NCBI GenBank assembly: GCA_002317155.1 | Contig: DCIR01000039.1 | Span: 1 to 64,000, forward strand | Origin: Lachnospiraceae bacterium UBA1721 | GTDB taxonomy: Bacteria; Bacillota; Clostridia; Lachnospirales; Lachnospiraceae | DNA: 64,000 nt | Reading direction: 5' to 3' | Shown here: piece after piece, positions 48,257 through 57,858 of the stretch | Layout: every line of letters starts with the position of its first letter | Numbering within the stretch: position 1 is the first letter of the stretch | Translations under genes and position numbers: made by a program | Notes under the pieces: generated by a model | Seen by the model: only the letters and a program-made list of their open reading frames with translations | The model's database searches: none | Told to the model about the DNA's origin: nothing

Positions 48257-48296
48257 ATACCCGGTATGATCGGATTGATCGTACCGGGTGTTTTGT
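48257..48296 (+). terminator. Terminator after the Na/Pi cotransporter gene
   Basis: ACCCGGTA pairs with TACCGGGT, with GATCG/TGATC near the loop, then GTTTTGTGTTT. Confidence 0.88.
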
Positions 48297-48312
48297 GTTT
48301 ACTTGTATATCA

Positions 48313-48350
48313 GTTTATTAGCTTATTAGTTTATTAGTTTATTAGTTTAT
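48313..48350. repeat. Short TTTATTAG tandem repeat
   Basis: About five copies of TTTATTAG, one with a variant base, fill the gap between convergent genes. No function is suggested. Confidence 0.7.
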
Positions 48351-48363
48351 CCCTTTTACCAAT

Positions 48364-49074
48364 TTATCTGTTTCCAAACTTATATGCCTGGAATTGCTGT
48401 CTGATAGCAGATGACTTCTTGGTATTGAGAGGAAGAGAATCACCGTTATCCATGAGACAATCTGTGGCTGTCATTTCACGGACATGTGACATGTTGACCA
48501 GAATTCCTCTGTTGATAATGCAAAATTCAGGACTCTCTAAAAGAGGCTCACATAACGATGTGAATGGACCGCGGCTCTTGCATGGCTCGGGGCAATGAAT
48601 GATGCAGTAATTCGAGTCTGAATTGATATATAAAATCTCTGAATATCTAAGAGTCAGACCTACCTTACCTACAACAGTAATATCAAGAGTCTTTTCATCT
48701 GTATGAAGAATACTCTGAACGTCATTCATTATCTTATAAAGCTTATCAGGTACAAGTGGCTTGATAAGATATCCGAAAGCATGAACTGAAAATGCATCGG
48801 GCATATGGTCCATAGAAGAGGTAAGGAAGATGAGAATAGTATCTTTGTGATTGAGTCTCATTTCTGAGGCAGTTTCGATACCATTCTTTTTCTCCATATA
48901 GATATCCATAAATACGATATCATAATTATTCTGATCACAGCTCGCGAGGAAATCATCACCATTATCGAATTCAAGCATTTCAAGAGAAAGCTTTTTTTCG
49001 GTGTGCCATTTATGAAGAAAATGACGGAGCGTTATTCTGAGTGTAGGATCATCATCAACGATTGCAATATGCAT
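48364..49074 (-). CDS. Orphan LytTR response regulator
   Basis: The 236-residue protein is read from ATG 49074 behind GAGGT. The receiver has IVDDDPTLR, the phosphoacceptor in IVFMDIYMEKKNG and a conserved K in YLIKPL. The LytTR domain has EILYINSDSNYCIIH and INRGILVNMSHVREM. No kinase is adjacent; the upstream neighbour on the same strand is a K+ channel gene. It differs from the first LytTR protein (669). Target sites are unknown. Confidence 0.92.
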   Translation of the reverse strand: MHIAIVDDDPTLRITLRHFLHKWHTEKKLSLEMLEFDNGDDFLASCDQNNYDIVFMDIYMEKKNGIETASEMRLNHKDTILIFLTSSMDHMPDAFSVHAFGYLIKPLVPDKLYKIMNDVQSILHTDEKTLDITVVGKVGLTLRYSEILYINSDSNYCIIHCPEPCKSRGPFTSLCEPLLESPEFCIINRGILVNMSHVREMTATDCLMDNGDSLPLNTKKSSAIRQQFQAYKFGNR

Positions 49075-49171
49075 TAATGTAATACCTCATAAGAAAGTTA
49101 ATTATTATGCGGAAAAAATATGTAATAGACTAGTTAATAATACTATATTTTAAGCTTAAAACCAATGCTTT

Positions 49172-50110
49172 TTACTTCTTTTTTCTCAAAAGTTCAGACA
49201 GATAATTGTCAAATTTTTCTCTGGTTTCCGGATCTGTTGCTTCACGGTCTGCTAGTATTCGCTCACAAAGGTTTATATGATGTGCAGAATCGTTGCCAAG
49301 AAGTGTATCGACAGAAGGCGAGGCGCTATTATTTTTATCATTCACGGAAACGGCTGCATTAGTGCTTTTCTGAACCTGAGTATTATAATGCTCAACAAAT
49401 CCTGCAGAAATAATACCGGTAGGGATGGCAACCACACCGACACCCAAAAGGGCGATGATGATAGCTAAAATGCGTCCGAGTATTGTGATGGGATAAATGT
49501 CTCCATAACCTACGGTTAATATCGTCGAGATACTCCACCACATTCCGGAGAAGGCATTGTCGAATACATCAGGCTGGGCATTGTTTTCAACGCTGTACAT
49601 ACACAGAGAAGAAGCGAACATAAGAACTATTACTATAAACAATGACGAGAATATCTGATTGCGTTTTTCTTTCAATACTGTAGTGATAACGTTGAATGAG
49701 TCGTATGTCGCATTTATACGGAACAAATGAAAAATACGAACGACTCTTAGCATTCTGAAAGCTGAAAAGCCGGAAAGGAAAAAGGCGGGCAGGATAGTAA
49801 GCAAATCAACAATGCCATCGTATGATAAGAGGAACTTAAGAATAGCTTTGCCACGGCTTACTTTAGGATACAGAAATTCTGCCGTCCAGATTCTGAGCAG
49901 GTATTCGATGCCGAATAATGCTACAGTTACTATTTCTATAATGTGCAGAATCTTTAGAAAATCTGCAGGAAGATTAAAGGTCTCAAGTATGAGGACTAAA
50001 ATATTTAGTGCAATTATTGCTACCAGACAAAAGTCGAAGGCGCGGCTTGGAATATCGCCGCGCTGACCTATCTGTATTATATCAAAAATACGTTTCTTAA
50101 ATTTTTTCAT
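49172..50110 (-). CDS. Voltage-gated K+ channel
   Basis: The 312-residue protein has six membrane segments. The S4-like helix FRMLRVVRIFHLFRI carries regularly spaced arginines. The pore loop is WSISTILTVGYGDIYPIT, with the K+ selectivity filter TVGYGD. A cytoplasmic tail of about 80 residues follows, ending in Lys/Arg-rich LRKKK. It resembles KvAP-type tetrameric channels and should pass K+ under depolarisation. It is 98 bp upstream of the LytTR gene on the same strand. Confidence 0.93.
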   Translation of the reverse strand: MKKFKKRIFDIIQIGQRGDIPSRAFDFCLVAIIALNILVLILETFNLPADFLKILHIIEIVTVALFGIEYLLRIWTAEFLYPKVSRGKAILKFLLSYDGIVDLLTILPAFFLSGFSAFRMLRVVRIFHLFRINATYDSFNVITTVLKEKRNQIFSSLFIVIVLMFASSLCMYSVENNAQPDVFDNAFSGMWWSISTILTVGYGDIYPITILGRILAIIIALLGVGVVAIPTGIISAGFVEHYNTQVQKSTNAAVSVNDKNNSASPSVDTLLGNDSAHHINLCERILADREATDPETREKFDNYLSELLRKKK

Positions 50111-50152
50111 ATCTCTATTCCATGAGGAGAGTGTCTAGGCTTCGAATGAGTA

Positions 50153-50734
50153 TTACTCCTGACGGAAGACAACCTCGCCGGTAGTATCATCCATAGACTC
50201 TACAATAGCAAGAGAGTGGAGATTAACACCCATATCACGAATAATCTGACCGCCATCCTGGAAGCCCTTTTCTACAGCTATACCGATACCTTCAACAGTT
50301 GCTCCTGCGTCCTGAACGAGCTCGATAAGGCCCTTGAGAGCGCATCCGTTTGCAAGGAAATCATCGATAATAAGTACATGATCATCGGAACTTAAATACT
50401 TTTTAGATACGATTACCTGATATTCACGCTTGTGAGTGAAGGAAGTGATGGATGTGCTGTATACATCGCCGTCGATATTGATGCTCTGAGCCTTTTTTGC
50501 AAATACTACAGGTGCATCAAAATACTGTGCAGCGACGCAGGCAATACCGATGCCGGAAGCTTCAATGGTAAGGATCTTATTGATGGGCTTATCAGCAAAG
50601 AGACGCTTGAATTCCTTTCCCATTTCATTGAAAAGCTTGATATCCATCTGATGATTAAGGAAACTGTCTACCTTGAGTACATTTCCGGCTTTGACAACTC
50701 CTTTTTCTCTGATCATATCTTCTAAAAGTTTCAC
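50153..50734 (-). CDS. xpt: Xanthine phosphoribosyltransferase
   Basis: The 193-residue protein is read from ATG 50734 behind AGGAGGAAC. It has LLEDMIREKGVVKAGNVLKVDSFLNHQMD-type N-terminus (here LEDMIREKGVVKAGNVLKVD), EASGIGIACVAAQYF and the PRPP motif VLIIDDFLANGCAL. It converts xanthine and PRPP to XMP. The gap to the upstream GH26-like gene is only 31 bp, so no guanine riboswitch precedes it; it probably shares that transcript. Confidence 0.95.
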   Translation of the reverse strand: MKLLEDMIREKGVVKAGNVLKVDSFLNHQMDIKLFNEMGKEFKRLFADKPINKILTIEASGIGIACVAAQYFDAPVVFAKKAQSINIDGDVYSTSITSFTHKREYQVIVSKKYLSSDDHVLIIDDFLANGCALKGLIELVQDAGATVEGIGIAVEKGFQDGGQIIRDMGVNLHSLAIVESMDDTTGEVVFRQE

Positions 50735-50765
50735 GTTTTTGTTCCTCCTGGAATAATGGTTATAT

Positions 50766-52217
50766 TTATTTTGCTACAGGTGAGTACTCAATTCTTACTT
50801 TGGGAAGAGCAGGGATCTCAGTGTAGTAGTTGGTCTGCCAATCGTTGCCCTGTGAAGGATCGTTCTTGCCGTCTGCAGGAGGGGCGAAGAGCTTAAGGGT
50901 AAGCTTGGTCTTTTCTGTAAGAGGCTTCTCAAAGAAAGCGCTCATCATATCGATGCATTTTACACCGGGTGCTTTGTAGAACCATCTGCCGTTGATTTCC
51001 ATCATGAGGTTTAAGTCCTCAAGACCATCTTCATCAAAATAAACCTCACAGAATACGGGCGAAGATTCGAAGGTGAGAGGAATGGCAATTCCGTCAGCAT
51101 CTTCGGCACCACCCCAACGAAGAGTTGTAGGAACGGTAAGAGCCATACCCTTTTTCATTGAAGGAGAGAAGTAATCATCGTGGATGATTTCCTTGTAGGT
51201 GTTGAGTACGGGCTGAGCAATACCAACTTCGGAATTGTTGGGATCTTCAATCTCTAGTCCGAGACGACCTCTGTCACGGAACTGATACATTGTAAATCCG
51301 CTGAGCCATTTGTCGGGATCTGCTTTAACTCGATCACAGAAATCCTTAACCATGGCAGCCTGATCATAAGGTCCGGTTACGTCTCCGTCTGCATTGAGCT
51401 CAGAGAGTACCATGGGCTTTACCTCACCGGTAAGCTCAATATATCTGTTGCGACTCTTTTTTGTGAGTGAATAAATATCTTCAACTTTGTATCTTGCGAA
51501 TGATTTACCGCCTTTGAGTGCTACATCACAGGGCCAGCCCCAGTGAAGTGAAAGATAGCGGTCTACAGAATAAATGTCTGTCTTTTTTATGGCAGGAAGG
51601 AAGGTATCCTCCATCATCATTTTTTCTTCTTTTATATCTTTATATCCGTCGAGACAGAGGATGAGCTTTACATTTGGAGCTTCTCTGTGAAAGATATCGC
51701 ATACGTTTGCGAAAAATGCGGCAACCTCATCGTAGCTTGCACGCTTGTTAAATGAAAACCAGCTTCCGGTAGCTTCGTGATTGACTCTTAAAAGGACACG
51801 TCCGTATACGGATAAATCCTTGGCAATTGCAATGATATGGTCATCGCTTACATGGGGATCAATGGTGATGGTGAGAAGAACATCCTGTCCGTGGCGTCTT
51901 ACATCCTTCATCCAATTGAAAGGTTCTTCATCGGTAAGTCCAACCTTACCGCCCTTGTAAGGCTGATAATCATCGTAGGGATAATCCCACTGACCTCTGA
52001 TTTTCATATCCGAATAAGCCTCATGAGCTCTTGCGGGGAAGGTCTCATCAAGAGGATAGTAGCAGGTCATTAAGCTGACTCCTCTGTGAGGTCTGCCGAG
52101 TACATTGAGGATATAATCCTGATTTACGTATTCGCCACGCTCACTTCCATCGCCCAAATCTACTGCGCATTGAGCGGGTCCCATATGAAGTGAATAGGCC
52201 TTTAATGATTTTAACAT
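50766..52217 (-). CDS. Cytoplasmic GH26-like TIM-barrel protein
   Basis: The 483-residue protein is read from ATG 52217 behind AAGGAG. LLRVNHEATGSWFSFN resembles the acid/base segment of GH26 beta-mannanases (R-x-x-H-E-x-x-G-x-W-F), and PMVLSELNADGD offers a nucleophile glutamate. Aromatic residues (HWGWPCD, MYQFRDRGRLG) lie where barrel loops would bind sugar. A C-terminal beta-sandwich domain of about 120 residues follows. There is no signal peptide, so it should act in the cytoplasm. The exact family and substrate are unproven. Confidence 0.6.
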   Translation of the reverse strand: MLKSLKAYSLHMGPAQCAVDLGDGSERGEYVNQDYILNVLGRPHRGVSLMTCYYPLDETFPARAHEAYSDMKIRGQWDYPYDDYQPYKGGKVGLTDEEPFNWMKDVRRHGQDVLLTITIDPHVSDDHIIAIAKDLSVYGRVLLRVNHEATGSWFSFNKRASYDEVAAFFANVCDIFHREAPNVKLILCLDGYKDIKEEKMMMEDTFLPAIKKTDIYSVDRYLSLHWGWPCDVALKGGKSFARYKVEDIYSLTKKSRNRYIELTGEVKPMVLSELNADGDVTGPYDQAAMVKDFCDRVKADPDKWLSGFTMYQFRDRGRLGLEIEDPNNSEVGIAQPVLNTYKEIIHDDYFSPSMKKGMALTVPTTLRWGGAEDADGIAIPLTFESSPVFCEVYFDEDGLEDLNLMMEINGRWFYKAPGVKCIDMMSAFFEKPLTEKTKLTLKLFAPPADGKNDPSQGNDWQTNYYTEIPALPKVRIEYSPVAK

Positions 52218-52284
52218 TTTGTGTCTCCTTCTCTATTGTTTTCCCAATTAATAAAACAGTAAAAATAAATGTCCCTAAATAGAT

Positions 52285-52314
52285 AGTATAAGACTTATGA
52301 GTATCTTCTAGCAA
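52285..52314 (-). promoter_or_regulatory. Promoter of the GH26-like/xpt transcript
   Basis: On the minus strand, TTGCTA (52314-52309), an 18-bp spacer and TATACT (52290-52285), about 65 bp before the start codon. Confidence 0.6.
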
Positions 52315-52363
52315 CAGAAAAAGTACATATTTATATTATATGGTTAATGAGCAAATTGCTTGA

Positions 52364-52393
52364 TTTACATTAGCTTTTGGTGTAGTCTAATAG
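52364..52393 (+). promoter_or_regulatory. Promoter of glyA
   Basis: TTTACA (52364-52369), an 18-bp spacer and TAATAG (52388-52393). Confidence 0.55.
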
Positions 52394-52445
52394 ATGTGAT
52401 TTTTTCTGCTGATATGGCAGTGTATTAAATTAGGAGGACATAAAA

Positions 52446-53684
52446 ATGTATTCACTTGATGAAGTAAAGAACGTTGATCCCGAAATTGCTGAAGCGATTG
52501 TGGCAGAGACAGAGAGACAGAACAGTCACATTGAGCTTATTGCTTCAGAGAATTGGGTTAGCAAAGCTGTTATGGCTGCTATGGGAAGCCCTCTCACCAA
52601 TAAGTATGCAGAAGGATATCCCGGAAAGCGTTACTATGGCGGATGCGGATGTGTAGATGTAGTAGAGCAGCTCGCAATTGATCGCGCAAAGGAGCTTTAC
52701 GGATGCACATATGCTAACGTTCAGCCTCACTCAGGAGCACAGGCTAACCTTGCTGTTCAGTTTGCACTCCTTCAGCCCGGCGATACTGTAATGGGAATGA
52801 ATCTTGATCACGGCGGACATCTTACTCATGGTTCACCGGCTAACATTTCAGGAAGCTATTTTAAGATTGTTCCTTACGGAGTAAACGACGAAGGCTTCAT
52901 CGATTATGATAAGGTAGAAGAGATTGCTAAGGAATGCAAGCCTAAGATGATCATCGCAGGTGCTTCTGCATATGCTAGAACCATCGACTTCAAGCGTTTC
53001 AGAGAGATCGCTGATATGGTAGGCGCATACCTGATGGTTGATATGGCACATATCGCAGGACTTATCGCTGTAGGCCTTCATCCCTCACCCATCCCCTATG
53101 CACATGTAGTAACCACCACCACTCACAAGACCCTTCGCGGACCTCGTGGCGGACTTATTCTTTCAAGCGCAGAGTTCGCTGAGGAGCACAAGCTTAATAA
53201 GGCAGTATTCCCCGGAATCCAGGGTGGCCCTCTTATGCATGTAATCGCAGCTAAGGCTGTATGCTTCAAGGAAGCACTTACTCCCGCATTCAAGGAGTAT
53301 CAGCAGCAGATTGTTAAGAATGCTCAGGCTCTTTGCAAGGGACTTCAAAGCCGTGGTATCAAGATCGTTTCTGACGGAACTGACAACCACCTTATGCTTA
53401 TGGATCTTACTCCCTTTAATCTTACCGGTAAGGAAGTTGAGAAGCTTCTTGATGAGGCACATATCACTGCTAACAAGAATACTATTCCCAACGATCCCAA
53501 GTCACCTTTCGTAACCAGCGGTATTCGTCTCGGAACTCCCGCTGCTACCTCAAGAGGACTTAAGGAAGAGGACTTCGATCAGGTTGCAGAGGCTATCTCA
53601 CTCGTTGTTAAGGGTGGAGCAGATAAGGTTGAAGAGGCTAAGGCTATTATCGTAGCTATCACCAAGAAGTATCCTCTTATCTAA
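52446..53684 (+). CDS. glyA: Serine hydroxymethyltransferase
   Basis: The 412-residue protein is behind AGGAGG. It has HIELIASENWVSKAVMAAMGS, YAEGYPGKRYYGGC, VDMAHIAGLIA and the PLP-lysine motif TTTTHKTLRGPRGG. It interconverts serine and glycine, loading tetrahydrofolate with one carbon. Codon use is biased as in highly expressed genes. It has its own promoter; no clear terminator follows. Confidence 0.98.
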   Translation: MYSLDEVKNVDPEIAEAIVAETERQNSHIELIASENWVSKAVMAAMGSPLTNKYAEGYPGKRYYGGCGCVDVVEQLAIDRAKELYGCTYANVQPHSGAQANLAVQFALLQPGDTVMGMNLDHGGHLTHGSPANISGSYFKIVPYGVNDEGFIDYDKVEEIAKECKPKMIIAGASAYARTIDFKRFREIADMVGAYLMVDMAHIAGLIAVGLHPSPIPYAHVVTTTTHKTLRGPRGGLILSSAEFAEEHKLNKAVFPGIQGGPLMHVIAAKAVCFKEALTPAFKEYQQQIVKNAQALCKGLQSRGIKIVSDGTDNHLMLMDLTPFNLTGKEVEKLLDEAHITANKNTIPNDPKSPFVTSGIRLGTPAATSRGLKEEDFDQVAEAISLVVKGGADKVEEAKAIIVAITKKYPLI

Positions 53685-53813
53685 TCTATGTCGCTGAGAA
53701 TTTTACTTAGCAAAAGATAAGAGCTTAATAATAAAACTTTAGTTGTATCCGATTCCTGTCATTGTGATGGGATGGAGATAGATTTCAAAACTTTAGAAGA
53801 GGAGAAAAAAGTT

Positions 53814-55052
53814 ATGAAAAAGTTTTCAAAGTTCGTAGCACTTGCACTTGCTTGTGTATTAACATTTGCATTGTGCGCTTGTAGTGCTGACACTACTGAA
53901 TCAAATGGTTCAGGTAGCTCAAACGGTAGCTCAAACCAGAAGAGCTCAGTGAAGGCTGGACTTATCTGCCTTCATGATGAGAACTCAACTTATGACCTCA
54001 ACTTCATCAACGGATTCAAGGCTGCTTGTGAAGCTGCAGGTGTAGAGTATCTCATTAAGACCGGTGTTCCTGAGGGACAGGAAGCTTATGATGCGGCTTG
54101 TGAGCTTGCAGAGGCAGGATGCAATTTCATCTTCGCTGACAGCTTTGGTCATGAGGATTACATCATTAAGGCTGCAAAGGAATATCCTGAAATCCAGTTC
54201 TCACATGCAACCGGTACTCAGGCACACACTGAGAACCTTGCTAACTTCCACAATGCATTTGCTAATATCTTCCAGGGAAGATATCTTGCAGGTATTGCAG
54301 CTGGTATGAAGCTTAACGAGATGATCGCTAACGGCGAGATTACCGCTGAGGAAGCAAAGATGGGTTACGTTGGTGCGTTCACTTATGCAGAGGTTATCTC
54401 TGGTTATACTTCATTCTACCTTGGAGCAAAGAGCGTATGCCCTTCAGTTACCATGGAAGTAACCTTCACCGGTTCATGGTATGATGAGACCGCAGAGAAG
54501 ACTGGAGCTCAGACCCTTATCGACAATGGTTGCGTACTTATTTCTCAGCATGCTGACTCTATGGGTGCTCCTACTGCTTGCGAGCAGGCCGGTGTTCCTA
54601 ACATTTCTTATAACGGAAGCACTGAAGCAGCTTGCCCTAATACCTTTATCGTTTCTTCAAGAATCGATTGGACCCCTTATTTCGCATACTGCATTAAGGC
54701 AATTGAAAAGGGTGATGCAATCGCTACTGACTGGAACGGAACTCTTGAGACCGGATCTGTAGTTCTTACCGATCTTGGTGCTGCAGCTGTTGATGGTACC
54801 GCTGAAGCTATCGAGGAAGCACGTAATAAGATTATCAATGGTGAGCTTAATGTATTTGATATCTCTACCTTTACTGTAGGTGGTGAGACTCTTACCTCAT
54901 ATATGGCAGACGTTGATACCGATCCTGCTTACGAGGGAGATCATGAAGCAATCGTTGATGGTTACTTCAATGAGTCTGGTGAGGGACTTCGTTCAGCACC
55001 TTTCTTCAATCTTCAGATTGACGGCATCTCACTTCTTGATGCTGCATACTAA
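53814..55052 (+). CDS. BMP-family nucleoside-type ABC substrate-binding lipoprotein
   Basis: ATG 53814 (MKKFSKFVALALACVLTFAL) behind AGAGGAG; ATG 53772 has no site. Signal peptide and lipobox (FALCAC) are followed by a Ser/Gly/Asn linker. The BMP fold has AGLICLHDENSTYDLNFINGF, YEGVPEGQEAYDAA-like GVPEGQEAYDAAC and FHNAFANIFQGRYLAGIAAG, typical of BmpA/Med purine-nucleoside-binding proteins. The 413-residue protein is the first gene of the ABC operon and is followed by two hairpins. Confidence 0.92.
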   Translation: MKKFSKFVALALACVLTFALCACSADTTESNGSGSSNGSSNQKSSVKAGLICLHDENSTYDLNFINGFKAACEAAGVEYLIKTGVPEGQEAYDAACELAEAGCNFIFADSFGHEDYIIKAAKEYPEIQFSHATGTQAHTENLANFHNAFANIFQGRYLAGIAAGMKLNEMIANGEITAEEAKMGYVGAFTYAEVISGYTSFYLGAKSVCPSVTMEVTFTGSWYDETAEKTGAQTLIDNGCVLISQHADSMGAPTACEQAGVPNISYNGSTEAACPNTFIVSSRIDWTPYFAYCIKAIEKGDAIATDWNGTLETGSVVLTDLGAAAVDGTAEAIEEARNKIINGELNVFDISTFTVGGETLTSYMADVDTDPAYEGDHEAIVDGYFNESGEGLRSAPFFNLQIDGISLLDAAY

Positions 55053-55064
55053 TTAATGATTTTT

Positions 55065-55099
55065 GCAGGTCCGGTGCATTTTGCACCGAACCTGCTTTG
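55065..55099 (+). terminator. Terminator-like hairpin between the binding protein and ABC genes
   Basis: GCAGGTCCGGTGC (55065-55077) pairs with GCACCGAACCTGC (55083-55095) with one mismatch, then TTTG. The T-tract is short, so partial read-through to the ABC genes is likely. Confidence 0.75.
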
Positions 55100-55133
55100 T
55101 CATAATAACCGATGATTATTGTTCTTGAACTAT

Positions 55134-55170
55134 TTTACAGATACTCTGCGTTTTGCGGGGTATCTGTAAA
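55134..55170 (+). other. Long hairpin upstream of the ABC ATPase gene
   Basis: TTTACAGATAC (55134-55144) pairs perfectly with GTATCTGTAAA (55160-55170), with GCG/CGC possible inside. It may be an RNA stabiliser or attenuator of the distal ABC genes. Confidence 0.6.
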
Positions 55171-55217
55171 GTTGTTTAAGGAAGTAAGAGATATTTGGCA
55201 GTAGAAAGGATTGAACC

Positions 55218-56753
55218 ATGGCAAATACAACACCGGCAGTTCAAATGAAAAACATCACAAAGCGTTTCGGATTGGTTACGGCCAATTCCGGGGTTAATCT
55301 CGAATTGTACAGAGGTGAGATATTAGCACTTCTTGGAGAGAATGGTAGTGGTAAAACTACACTTATGAATATGCTTTGCGGACTCTATTTCCCTGATGAA
55401 GGAGAAATACTTATTAACGGAAAACCTGCAACCATAGCTTCACCTAAGGATTCTTTTGAATATGGTATAGGCATGGTGCATCAGCATTTCAAACTGATTG
55501 ATGTGCTTTCGGCTGCTGAAAATATAGTTCTCGGTCTTGATGAAAAGCTTGATATCAAAAAGGCAAGTGCCAAGATTACTGAAATATGCAATAAGTATGG
55601 ATTTGATGTGGATCCTTCACAGAAAATCTATGACATGTCAGTTTCTCAGAAGCAGACTGTTGAAATTGTTAAGGTTCTTTACAGAGGCGCAGACATTCTT
55701 ATACTTGATGAGCCTACAGCTGTATTGACTCCGCAGGAGACTGAAAAGCTTTTTGCTGTACTTCGCAAGATGAAGGAAGATAACAAGGCTATCATTATCA
55801 TTACTCATAAGATGCATGAGGTGGAGAGCCTTTCTGACAGAGTAGCGGTATTAAGAAAGGGTAAATATATCGGAGATATGCGTACCGCAGATACCAATGC
55901 CGCGGAAATGACTGATATGATGGTAGGCCGTAAGGTCGTACTGAATATTATTAGACCCGAGCCTGTTAATCCTAAGGACAGAATTCTTGTCAACGGACTT
56001 ACAGTTAAGAGTGAGGACGGTATTACCAAGCTTAAGAACGTATCTTTCACTATCAGAAGCGGAGAAATACTTGGTATTGCAGGTATTTCGGGTTGCGGTC
56101 AGAAGGAGCTTCTTGAAGCAATCGCGGGATTGCAGTCGGTTGAATCAGGTTCTGTCGAATATGTTGACGATAAAGGAAAGAGAGAGCAGCTTCTTGGTAA
56201 GGATCCCAAGCAGATTCGCGATATGGGAGTAGCACTTTCATTTGTACCTGAGGACAGACTTGGAATGGGTCTTGTCGGTAATATGGACATTACCGATAAT
56301 ATGATGCTCAGATCTTATGAGAATGGTCATGGACCGTTTACTGACAGAAAGACTCCTCAGAAGCTTGCTCAGTCAGTGGTTGAGGATCTGGAGGTCGTTA
56401 CACCCGGTATCAATACTCCTGTAAGAAGCCTTTCGGGTGGTAATGTACAGAAGATTCTGGTAGGTCGTGAGATTGCTTCTGCACCTAAGGTACTGCTTAC
56501 TGCATATGCTGTAAGAGGTCTTGATATTAATGCTTCTTACACAATTTATGACTTAATTAATGAACAGAAAAAAGCCGGTGTGGCAGTTGTTTACGTAGGC
56601 GAAGATCTTGATGTTTTAATGGAACTGTCAGACAGAATACTTGTTTTGTGTGGCGGAGAAGTAAGCGGAGTGCTTGACGGACGCACAGCTGACAGAAATG
56701 AAGTTGGATTACTAATGACTAAGGTAGGAGGAAACAGCGATGGCAAAAACTAA
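55218..56753 (+). CDS. ABC transporter ATPase (two fused domains), nucleoside-type
   Basis: In this 511-residue protein, the first ATPase has Walker A GENGSGKTT, signature MSVSQKQTVEI and Walker B LILDEPTAVLTPQE. The second has a deviating Walker A (ISGCGQKELLEAIAG), signature LSGGNVQKILVGREI and, at Walker B, VLLTAYAVRGLD, where relatives have I-A-x-Q-P-T-R-G-L-D. This is the YufO/NupA-like layout, in which site two is non-canonical. It energises the permeases that follow. Confidence 0.93.
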   Translation: MANTTPAVQMKNITKRFGLVTANSGVNLELYRGEILALLGENGSGKTTLMNMLCGLYFPDEGEILINGKPATIASPKDSFEYGIGMVHQHFKLIDVLSAAENIVLGLDEKLDIKKASAKITEICNKYGFDVDPSQKIYDMSVSQKQTVEIVKVLYRGADILILDEPTAVLTPQETEKLFAVLRKMKEDNKAIIIITHKMHEVESLSDRVAVLRKGKYIGDMRTADTNAAEMTDMMVGRKVVLNIIRPEPVNPKDRILVNGLTVKSEDGITKLKNVSFTIRSGEILGIAGISGCGQKELLEAIAGLQSVESGSVEYVDDKGKREQLLGKDPKQIRDMGVALSFVPEDRLGMGLVGNMDITDNMMLRSYENGHGPFTDRKTPQKLAQSVVEDLEVVTPGINTPVRSLSGGNVQKILVGREIASAPKVLLTAYAVRGLDINASYTIYDLINEQKKAGVAVVYVGEDLDVLMELSDRILVLCGGEVSGVLDGRTADRNEVGLLMTKVGGNSDGKN

Positions 56754-57858
56754 TAAATCAGAACCGCTTTTCCATATTGCCAAGAGGTCTGATATGACCT
56801 TTAAGAAGGCTATTTTAGTCAGAGTAATTGCGGTAGTTGCTGCACTTGTTCTTTGCGCAATCATCACAATGATTACAACCGGATTGAATCCGTTTACCGT
56901 ATACGGTTCAATGGCTAAAGGTGCATTTGGTACAGTGAGAAAGAGCTGGATTACCGTCCAGGATACATCAATACTTCTTCTCATAGCATTGGCTCTTACA
57001 CCTGCATTCAAGATGAGATTCTGGAATATAGGTGGAGAAGGTCAGGTGCTTATCGGTGCATTGGCTACATCCGCTGTAATGCTTAAGCTTGCAGATCATC
57101 TTCCGAATCCGTTATTGATTGCGGTAATGCTGGTAGCGGCAGTCCTTGCCGGCGGTATATGGGGCGTTATTCCTGCAATTTTTAAGGCAAAATGGAATAC
57201 AAACGAGACTCTGTTCACATTGATGATGAACTACATTGCGACACAGCTGGTTGCGTTTTTCATCATTGTTTGGGAGTATCCTAAGGGAGCAGGTAAGGTA
57301 GGTATTATTAATCCCAAGACAGAGCTTGGATGGCTTCCTAAAATCGGTAACTTTATGGGAAGCAAATATATGCTCACCATTTTCATTGCAGTACTTACTA
57401 CGATTGCTATGTTTGCTTATCTTTATTACAGCAAGCAGGGATATGAGATTTGTGTAGTCGGAGAGAGTGAAAATACTGCAAGATATGTCGGTATAAACGT
57501 TGGCAAGGTAATTATCAGAACCATGTTTATTTCCGGAGCTATATGCGGACTTACAGGATTTATACTTGTGGCCGGAATACATCAGACTATAACAACATCG
57601 CTTGTCGGTGGACAGGGATTCACGGCGGTAATGGTTTCGTGGCTGGCTAAGTTTAATCCGTTTATAATGATATTTGCCAGTTTGCTGATTATATTCCTGA
57701 AAAAGGGTGCAGGAGAGGTAGCAACAAGCTGTGGACTGAATGAGTCATTCTCCGAGATTTTGACAGGAATAATCATTTTCTTCATTATCGGTTGTGAGTT
57801 CTTTATCAGATATAAGATTATTTTTAATAAAAAATCAGCGAAGGGAGGAAATAAATAA
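56740..57858 (+). CDS. ABC permease of nucleoside-type transporter (YufP-like)
   Basis: The 372-residue protein overlaps the ATPase gene by 14 bp (GGAGG at 56728-56732). It has about eight or nine membrane helices. NPFTVYGSMAKGAFG, FKMRFWNIGGEGQVLIGALA, KWNTNETLFTLMMNYIA and VVGESENTARYVGINVGK are characteristic of BMP-linked permeases. It forms a heterodimer with the next permease (inferred). Confidence 0.92.
   Translation: MAKTNKSEPLFHIAKRSDMTFKKAILVRVIAVVAALVLCAIITMITTGLNPFTVYGSMAKGAFGTVRKSWITVQDTSILLLIALALTPAFKMRFWNIGGEGQVLIGALATSAVMLKLADHLPNPLLIAVMLVAAVLAGGIWGVIPAIFKAKWNTNETLFTLMMNYIATQLVAFFIIVWEYPKGAGKVGIINPKTELGWLPKIGNFMGSKYMLTIFIAVLTTIAMFAYLYYSKQGYEICVVGESENTARYVGINVGKVIIRTMFISGAICGLTGFILVAGIHQTITTSLVGGQGFTAVMVSWLAKFNPFIMIFASLLIIFLKKGAGEVATSCGLNESFSEILTGIIIFFIIGCEFFIRYKIIFNKKSAKGGNK

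Noticed and set aside
50735..50765. Guanine riboswitch before xpt
   Set aside because: The gap to the upstream gene is only 31 bp, too short for a purine aptamer.
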